From Tretioscincus oriximinensis (lineage: Eukaryota > Chordata > Lepidosauria > Squamata > Gymnophthalmidae): a stretch of DNA of 64,000 nucleotides. A program made the translations under genes and the position numbers. Positions 57,492-64,000 of this stretch are shown here, one piece after another (within the stretch, counting starts at the first letter, position 1; each line of letters starts with the position of its first letter). Location of the stretch: positions 677,009 to 741,008 of the forward strand of contig JAJVDF010000593.1 in assembly GCA_022410635.1 (NCBI GenBank), in the 5' to 3' direction. The notes under the pieces were generated by a model. The model did no database searches and was not told the DNA's origin. It worked only from the letters and a program-made list of their open reading frames with translations.

Positions 57492-58045
57492 CATGGGTGG
57501 GAACCTTTTTTCTATGAAGGGCCATTTTGATATTTGAAACATCACCCAGGGACCATACCCATACCCAGGCCTCCCCCAGGCCCCCATCCCTCCCCCTGAT
57601 CCCATAGAGGGCAGGGGAAGCACAGAACGGTCCCAGGCGCCAGCAGCCAGCCTACACAACCCAGCCCCACGCAATGTGCCCATGTGTCTGGCCAAGAGTA
57701 ATAGGAGGAAAAGGCCCAACACCACCACTCTTGCTGCTTTGTAAGTCTCCACCTCCCTTATTGGAAGGGGCACCCACCTGCATCCTTCCTCTGAATGCCA
57801 GCGCCTCGTTCTCTCCCCTGACTTTCTGCTTTTCCCAGGCTCTGCCCTCAGAGCCTCTCAGATCTCTGGGTCATGCCCCATTTCCCCAGAGGAAATGGTT
57901 TCTTATTTATTTATTTTTTATGCCCTTCTACTTTTTATTAAGGGAGGGAGGAGAAAGAAGGGGAGATCCCAGGAAGATCCATGGGCTGGATCAAAGGGCT
58001 CCATGGGCCAGTTCTGACCCCTGGGTTGCACTTTCCCCATCCCTG
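57492..58045. mobile_element. hAT-like element with 8-bp TSD
   Basis: Termini CATGGGTGGGAACC and the inverse of CAGGGATGGGGAAA. Duplications ccttaaac (57484-57491) and ccttaaat (58046-58053) match 7/8. 554 bp, non-coding. Confidence 0.85.
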
Positions 58046-58053
58046 CCTTAAAT

Positions 58054-59273
58054 CTGTTCCAGCACCTTCACTGGGTGTTGCTGGACCATGTGAAAAGTTC
58101 TCTATTGCTCTATGTCAGGTAGCTTGCAACCAGGCCCCAGTTTGTGGAAAGAGAAATGTCATGGATGCAAACCTGACTCTCTTCTTATAGATTCTTCTTT
58201 TTAAAATTAAGAGAACCTATGAAAAAAGGAAGGGGGGACTGAGAGAGAATGGCTCTTGCTTGAGTAGTCCTAGGTGGCACAGCTGGAGAAGNGGAAGGTC
58301 ACCTCAGCTAGAACATCTGGATCAGCAGGCAGCTGATGAGGACACTCTGTTTTCTGGCAATGTACAAAGGAACAACCAATTACCAATAAATCCCTTTAGG
58401 AAACGATTACAAAAAATGGTTTTCTGCCAGGTGTAGTTTCACTATAAAGAGTAGGATTAAAATCATACACAGAGTGCAATATTAAATAAGTCCAGATCTT
58501 GGAAGCCTGCCAGGCATTTGAAACGGGGTTCCATATACATCCTGACCCTTTCCAAAAAAGGCAGAGTGTCTCCATAATAGTCGTGCTATCAGTTTGGGAT
58601 ACTTTCATTTCCATTCATGTTTTCTCCTCTTTTGGTATTTTACAATGCATTGACTATAATTTTATTCAATTATTTTGCATAACATTGTCCTTTTATGTGC
58701 CTTTCTATTGATATATTATATTTATTTTTCTCTTATCATGGGGCAGGGCTTAAACATGGGATAATTCTGCAGAATTGTCTTATAGTTAAGCCCTTCCCTC
58801 AGATGTTCTGAACCAGTAAGCGTGTTTGGAGCTCCCCTTCTGAGAGGTGGAGTCTGAGGGAAGTCTCACCAATGGCATCTCAAAACCATACCAAAATGTG
58901 GAAGGGGCATTTCTAGTATATTTACTAACTCAGTATACTGCCCTCTTGTGGAATTGCCACAATTCAAAATGGACAGGTCTATTGATAGCTACCAACCTTG
59001 AAGCCCTTTTTGCACGTACCTGTATTAAAGCACATTTGTTATTGTACTTTAGCTTGAAGTGCATTTGATNTAGTCACACATGTTTGCATTCAGCAGGTAG
59101 GGCTGCATTAGGAGTTGAACAACATGACATTGCATGATATTCCCACTTTTGGAGAACGAAAAAGTGCGTCTTATAGTAATGAAAATACGGTTTAGCTAGC
59201 ATTGTTACACATGTATTGTTGACTAATCAGTAAAACACTGATGCACTTTAGGAAGCTCTTGTTACACATCTAA
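58054..59273. other. Unique sequence
   Basis: No gene recognised. 'aaaaagtgcgtcttatagt...aaaatacgg' near 59158-59190 looks like a lone DNA-transposon terminus. Confidence 0.45.
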
Positions 59274-59514
59274 GAGCCAGTATGGTGTAGTGGTTAGAGT
59301 ATTGGACTCGTACCTGATAGTTTCCCGGTTCGATTCCCCACTCCTCAACGAAAGCCAACTGGGTGACCTTGGGCCAATCACAGTTCTTTGAACTTTCTCA
59401 GCCCCACATACTCCACAGGGTGTCTGTTGTGGAGAAAGCAACAAAAGCTAGGTGCACCGCCCTGAGACCTTCGGGTATAGGGCGGGATACAAGTACAAAT
59501 AAATAAATAAATAA
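59274..59514 (+). mobile_element. Full-length tRNA-derived SINE (squamate type)
   Basis: Polymerase III promoter intact in appearance: A box TGGTGTAGTGGTTA (59283-59296) and B box GGTTCGATTCC (59327-59337). Then a body 'aactgggtgaccttgggcca', '...cacagggtgtctgttgtgg', and a 3' tail 'ccctgagaccttcgggtata' ending in (AAAT)n. No target duplication recognised. Confidence 0.92.
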
Positions 59515-60816
59515 GGTGTATTATCACTATTCCCATGTAGAGATGGGAAGTAGGCTTGTTCAAGTAGATCAGCAAGTCTGTGCAAAAAGGAACTGATCTG
59601 AAGCCGTATACCTTTGAGACCAGTTGCTGGAAGACAAAGCAAGTTATCCCACTTATGCTGAAGTTATAGGCTTTGATACTCAGGCGGTTGCAACTATGGA
59701 ACAGGATGCTGGATTATATAGGTGAATAAACTAATTTAGCTGGGCATGTCTTATATTCTCAGTAGAAAGTTTCAAAATTCATGGTTAGAAATTAACAACA
59801 GAACAATGGAAGCCCTAAATTTTCTGCTGATTGCCATACGTTGGAAATATACAGTATAAAAATACTTTTAAAGTGAATATCAAAACAGAATGTATTATTC
59901 TGAATGGTAGCCAAAAGACTGTCGCTTTGTCAAGAGTGATTACCTTCTGATGCCCAAGCAAACGATGTACAGTTTAAAAAGTGATTTTAATATCTTCCAT
60001 TTCAATATAATGGTGAGTCAAGTAACGATACGTTCAGATAATTATGGGAAAGTGCAGAATTTTTTCTCCCATAATTACTAGCATAAGGATGAAAATTATC
60101 TATATTGATGGCATGTGGATTCTTATTCTTGGGTTATCCTTTGTAGTCTGCATCTATGTTGAGGGCCTTGGTGACTCAAGCTCATTGAGGAGGAATAAGC
60201 AAATGTAAGCCTTTCCTTTATCCAAGTTTCAGGAACAGAACTGCAGTGAGAAATAGTAATGATTAAAGGCCTTAACCTCTCATCACACAAGGCATATTTT
60301 ATATGGACTGGTGGATTATTTGCCTGAGAAGAATCCTTTGGAGTTATGCTTTATTTTACATACAAGTGGAACAAGNCCATTACCTGAGTTTAATGCACCG
60401 GAGAGGAGGTTTATAGCCTACTCTTCTTCCCCCCTTCACATTCCTCCTTCCCTTTCCCGTGTTGTTCCTTCACTGTTCCTGCTGCTCTGCCAGGTCAGGT
60501 TCCATGGCAACCACTTCTGGCTTGGCCCTGGCTTTAGAACATTGATGACATCACTCCAGGTCCTGGGATTCGCCAAGATATTGTCCAATCGCAGATCCTT
60601 CAGGAACTATTGTGCCTCTATATATAGTGAGATTGGCTATGATTACATGAAAGAAGGATCTATTGTAGGAAAAGATCTCAGGATCTTGTTAGCTAGATAA
60701 TGTGAAAAACAGGCCCTTAAACCCCTTCCTNTAATGGAATAAGGGGATCTATTTAGTGAAATCATCCTATCATAAATGTTACTAATCTATATACACCATT
60801 TATTTTACTTTTATGA
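59515..60816. other. Unique sequence with CCAAT/TATA-like pair
   Basis: CCAAT at 60595-60599 and CTATATATAG at 60618-60627, about 20 bp apart, in a 'gacatcactcc...' context. It could be a cryptic promoter or an LTR relic. No coding exon seen downstream. Confidence 0.35.
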
Positions 60817-61235
60817 TAGAATCATAGAGTTGGAAGAGACCTTCAGGGCTATCAGGTCCAACTCCCTGCTCAATGTAGGATTCGATAAACCATCCCAGAC
60901 TGATGACTGTCCACTCCCTGTTTGAAGACTTCCAGCGAAGACAAACTCACCACCTCCTGTGGCAAACTGTTCCACTGGTTTATCACCCTTGCTGTTAGAA
61001 GGTTTTTTCTGATATCTAATCCGAACCTCCTCNGTTGCAATTTCATCCCTTTGTTTCTAGTCCTTCCATGTGTCAATGAGAACAATGCTGATTCCCTCTG
61101 CTCTGTGACAGCCCTTCAGATAGTTGTATGAAGCTAACAGGTCTCCTCTCAGTCTTCCCTTTTGCAGACTAAACATCCCTAGATCCTTTATAACATCTTT
61201 AATCCCAAAGAATGGGTTTAGTCCATTATTATTAT
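60817..61235 (-). mobile_element. CR1 3' end
   Basis: The minus strand ends ...GATTCTAT at 60817. Coding remnant RFGLDIRKNLLTARVINQWNSLPQEVVSLSSLEVFKQGVDSHQSGM matches the C-terminal block of CR1 ORF2. Confidence 0.93.
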
Positions 61236-62130
61236 TTTATCTGGATTAAATTTCATTGTTTAGGATAGAAGAGGAACTGAAGTGAACTATGTGACCAAGG
61301 CCAAAGATTTACTTTAGACTCTTATATGCAGTTTAGAACTGTGTGATAGTTTTGTAATCAATTTTGGGAGCCTTGGGACTTTAAACATTCTTTGCTGTTC
61401 TGTGTTCAACTTAATAGAAAATGTTTGCTTGTCTAGTCTTGTTTTTAAAGGCATATTCTTTTTTCTTTTTATTTTTAATAAAAGAAATAATTCCTGAAAA
61501 TTGTATTCTGAAGTGAAATACACATGATTTTCATCAAAAATAGAATCTGCTTGTGTGGTCCATGTAACCTTGAACTCATCAAGCAAAAAGCCCGTCTTCA
61601 ACATTTTAGCAGGAGAAAGGGAGGAGACAATGTGCCAGGAATTTCTCTTGCATTTGCACCCTGAAGCCACATCACTGACCTGACTTAATTGCAAAGGTCC
61701 ATTCCTAAAATGGTTTCTGGCACCTTCCAGTCTAGATCCCAGGGTTCTGGTGCCAGTATGCACTCCTAGCTAACTTATACCACAGCAAGACCTTCCGAAA
61801 TACTTTTNTTTCTGATGCTCCTTGAAAACCACTTGCTTCATCCAGGTTTCCCTATGTGAACACTCACCTCCTTTTTTTGTAGCCCACTTGATTATTAATG
61901 ATATTTTTAGTCATTTTGGTGACTTCTTAGTTTGCTTTCTCTCTGCCTCCTTGTGTTGTTTTTAAACCACTTCAGATAGGCTGTGGTTTTAAAATATGTT
62001 ACTTTTTTTAAATGTAGCACATAAATGTTAAAAACGCATTTTGGATTTGTGTCTCACCTTTGTTTCCTTGCTTTGTAGCACCCTGGTTTGCATTCTTGGT
62101 TTTTAAAAAAGCCTTTGAATTACGTATTTA
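61236..62130. other. Unique sequence
   Basis: No recognised gene; the 149-residue reverse frame at 61314-61763 has no family motif. Confidence 0.5.
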
Positions 62131-62332
62131 GAATCATAGAGTTGGACGGGACCTCCAGGGTCATCTGTCTAACCCCCCCACTCAATGCAGAATTCACCAA
62201 ACCGTCCCAGTCCTTCCCGATCTCTGTTTGAAGACTTCCAGTGAAGGAGAATTCACCATCTACTGTGGCAGCCTATGACACTGTTTTATCAACTTTACTA
62301 TCAGAAAGCTTTTTTTCTGATTTCTAAATTAT

Positions 62333-63237
62333 GGGTGCAGACACACAAAAGGTGGAAAGCAAGAGAAATTTGAAGTCTACAAGCAACTGCGGATTTTGCT
62401 AGGATAAAGAGGGTTTTAAGAGGGGACATACCTTTAAGAGCAGATGAATGTGTAGCTGCGAGAAGAACATAGAAGAAATGAACCGTGCATGCCCACCCAG
62501 CTATGGTTTTGCTGTCCTATTGGCTGCCCATCTTCTCAGGCTGTTTGTCTCGCCACGAGGGCAGGGACACAATGCAGTCTGTTTCAATGAAAGACGTAGG
62601 CATTTCCCTAGCCCAGTGGTTCTCGACCTTTCTAATGCCCTGACCCCACAATACAGTTCCTCATGTTGCGGTGAACCCAATTTTGATGGCTACTTCAAAA
62701 CTGATCAGCACTGTCTTGCCTTGCATTAGTGCTGATCCCACAGGACGGATGCTCCTGCTCATCAGCCTGCTGATCACAAGGATCAGNCCGCCGCCCAGAG
62801 CCACCCAAACNATCAGTGCCGGCACCGAGGCTGCAGCCACCATGTTGAGTGTGGGCATGCAGGCCGCGATCACATGTGACAGATCGCCACGGCCCGCTCT
62901 GACAGCCAGGAGCGTCCTCCCCGGCTCAGCAACTAAAGCCATCAGAAACATGGCTTTAGGTGACCCCTGTGTTTTGGTCATTTGACCCCCACCAGGGTTG
63001 CGACCCACAGGTTGAGAACCGCTGCCCTAGGCAGACAGAAAAGATCTGCAATAGGAAATTCCTGTCCTATAGCAGATTTCTTCTAGATGCATGGCGAAGC
63101 CTAGTGAAACCTCCATTAACAGTGTGGCCCGAAGACAGAAGAAAGTAGAACATCACGGCAATGCATGCGGCCTCTGAGACAAGAAGGTAGAATATTGAGC
63201 CAAGGAAAAGGTAATGAATAGTCATGTGTCTACCACC
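62333..63237. mobile_element. Unidentified insert in CR1, carrying a SPIN-like hAT
   Basis: Ends 'gggtgcagacac' and the inverse of 'ggtggtagacac', an imperfect 9/12 TIR. No clear target duplication. Probably a non-autonomous DNA transposon. It is interrupted by the hAT element 62614-63024. No coding frame. Confidence 0.5.
62614..63024 (-). mobile_element. SPIN-like hAT element with 8-bp TSD
   Basis: On the minus strand it starts CAGCGGTTCTCAACCTGTGG, then GTCGCAACCC, GGGGGTCAAATGACC and 'caggggtcacctaaagccat'. The other end is the inverse of CAGTGGTTCTCGACCTTTCT. These ends resemble SPIN (Space Invaders) hAT transposons. Duplications ccctagcc (62606-62613) and ccctaggc (63025-63032) match 7/8. 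411 bp with no transposase: non-autonomous. Two Ns inside. Confidence 0.85.
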
Positions 63238-63880
63238 TTTATATACTTCTTTGTAGTTTCATCTCATTGTTTCTAGTCCTTCCATGTGCCAATAAGAACA
63301 AAACTGCTCTTTCTATTCTGTGACAACCCTTCAGATATAAGNTATCAGGTCTCCTCTCATTCTCCTCTTCTGCAAACTAAACATTCCTAGGTCCTTTAAC
63401 TATTTCTCATACATTATGGTTTCCAGACTACTCGCCACCATAGTAACTCTCTTTTGAACTTGCTCTANTTTATCAATGTCCTTTTTAAATTGGAGTTCCC
63501 AGAACTGAACACAGTGCTGCAAATGTGGTCTAACTAAAGTAGTATAAGGAGAAATAATTACTTCACATGGTTGAGATTCTATGCTCCTCTTAATAGACNT
63601 CAGGATTGTATTTTTGCAGCTTATTCACACTGTACACTTATGTTTAGTCTGTGATCTACCCCAACATCCAGGTCCTATTTACATGTCCTGCTCCTCACAC
63701 AGATTTCTCCCATTCTATATGTGTTGTTTTTATTTTTCTTGCCCTTGCTTTTCTCCCTGTTAAAGATTATTCTGTTAGTTTCATCCCATTGTTCAAGCTT
63801 TCCTAGATCTTTCTGGATCCCTTCTCTCTCTTGTTTAGTATTAACAATCCTGCCTAGCCTTGTGTATTTGCTGAGGCTGA

Positions 63881-64000
63881 GGCTACATCCAGAGGGGTGA
63901 TTTGACATGTTGTTATTGTTGATTATGGCATAATTTGCCACTCACTTTATATAGTGGCATAACAAAAATCTGATACAATGAGAGATCATGCTAAAAATGC
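63881..64000. other. Window edge, unassigned
   Basis: Short stretch after the CR1 piece. It may continue the LINE or be unique. Confidence 0.4.

Larger units (their letters stand above)
62131..63880 (-). mobile_element. CR1 split by an inserted element
   Basis: Two pieces, 62131-62332 (3' end, ATTCTA tail) and about 63238-63880 (upstream RT C-terminus, including the 'cagaactgaacacagtgctg' type sequence). They align end to end with the uninterrupted copy at 60817-61235. The break falls at 'tttctaa'/'ttctttgtag'. The 905-bp insert is described separately. Confidence 0.88.

Noticed and set aside
59274..59345. Genuine tRNA gene
   Set aside because: A and B boxes are present but the sequence continues into a SINE body and (AAAT)n tail, and no cloverleaf closes.
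60595..60627. Host gene promoter from CCAAT plus TATA
   Set aside because: No downstream exon, short AT motif common by chance; kept only as a note.
61314..61763. 149-residue reverse frame
   Set aside because: No domain; low-complexity lysine stretch from an A/T-rich tract.

Overview
This window looks like intergenic or intronic DNA from a squamate reptile (lizard or gecko type). I find no protein-coding gene, tRNA, rRNA or CRISPR array that I can support. The lineage call rests on repeat content: CR1-type LINE 3' ends with (ATTCTATG)n or (ATGTTCTT)n octamer tails, L2 and L1 LINE remnants, tRNA-headed SINEs with a shared 'gctttgagtccc...ggtataa' tail, a SPIN-like hAT element, and GATA-rich microsatellites. 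Isolated Ns occur throughout. A tuatara or another lepidosaur cannot be excluded.

Layout. 1-4.5 kb: LINE debris (CR1-type, L2, a decayed L1 ORF2) with a Penelope-like unit at the L1 3' end. 4.5-10.5 kb: mostly unique sequence, plus a 1.2-kb CR1-type LINE on the minus strand. 10.5-16.4 kb: L2, several hAT and other MITEs, and a CR1-type LINE split by a SINE carrying an expanded AAG/AAC tail. 16.4-25.1 kb: unique sequence, a mariner MITE inside another MITE, one copy of a 650-bp composite repeat, and a 102-bp perfect palindrome. 27.5-34.8 kb: inverted Penelope-like units, an LTR, two adjacent CR1 tails, a GATA/GATG microsatellite, a GC-rich hAT nested in another DNA element, and a deeply nested SINE/MITE/Penelope-like cluster. 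35-46.5 kb: L2, SINEs, hAT elements, a solo-LTR-like insert, a 588-bp fold-back Penelope-like insertion with a 13-bp target duplication, and the second copy of the composite repeat. 46.5-64 kb: L2, a second solo-LTR-like element, more hAT MITEs, a full-length tRNA-SINE, and a CR1 split by an insert that itself carries a SPIN-like element.

The most interesting signal is a family of inverted, target-site-duplicated units around 4.25, 24.9, 27.6, 33.8, 34.7 and 41 kb. Each carries (some decayed) a motif resembling a hammerhead ribozyme core: CTGAAGA, a stem, then GAAA followed by a tiny hairpin. In three copies (4.2, 40.8 and 41.2 kb) a TATA-like box lies about 30-37 bp upstream of it. I read these as Penelope-like element terminal regions; that is an inference from motif and structure. 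Several hAT insertions can be delimited exactly by 8-bp target duplications. Three unique stretches (5.2-5.5, 14.7-15.1 and 55.8-56.0 kb) have the texture of conserved non-coding enhancers, which only cross-species alignment can decide.
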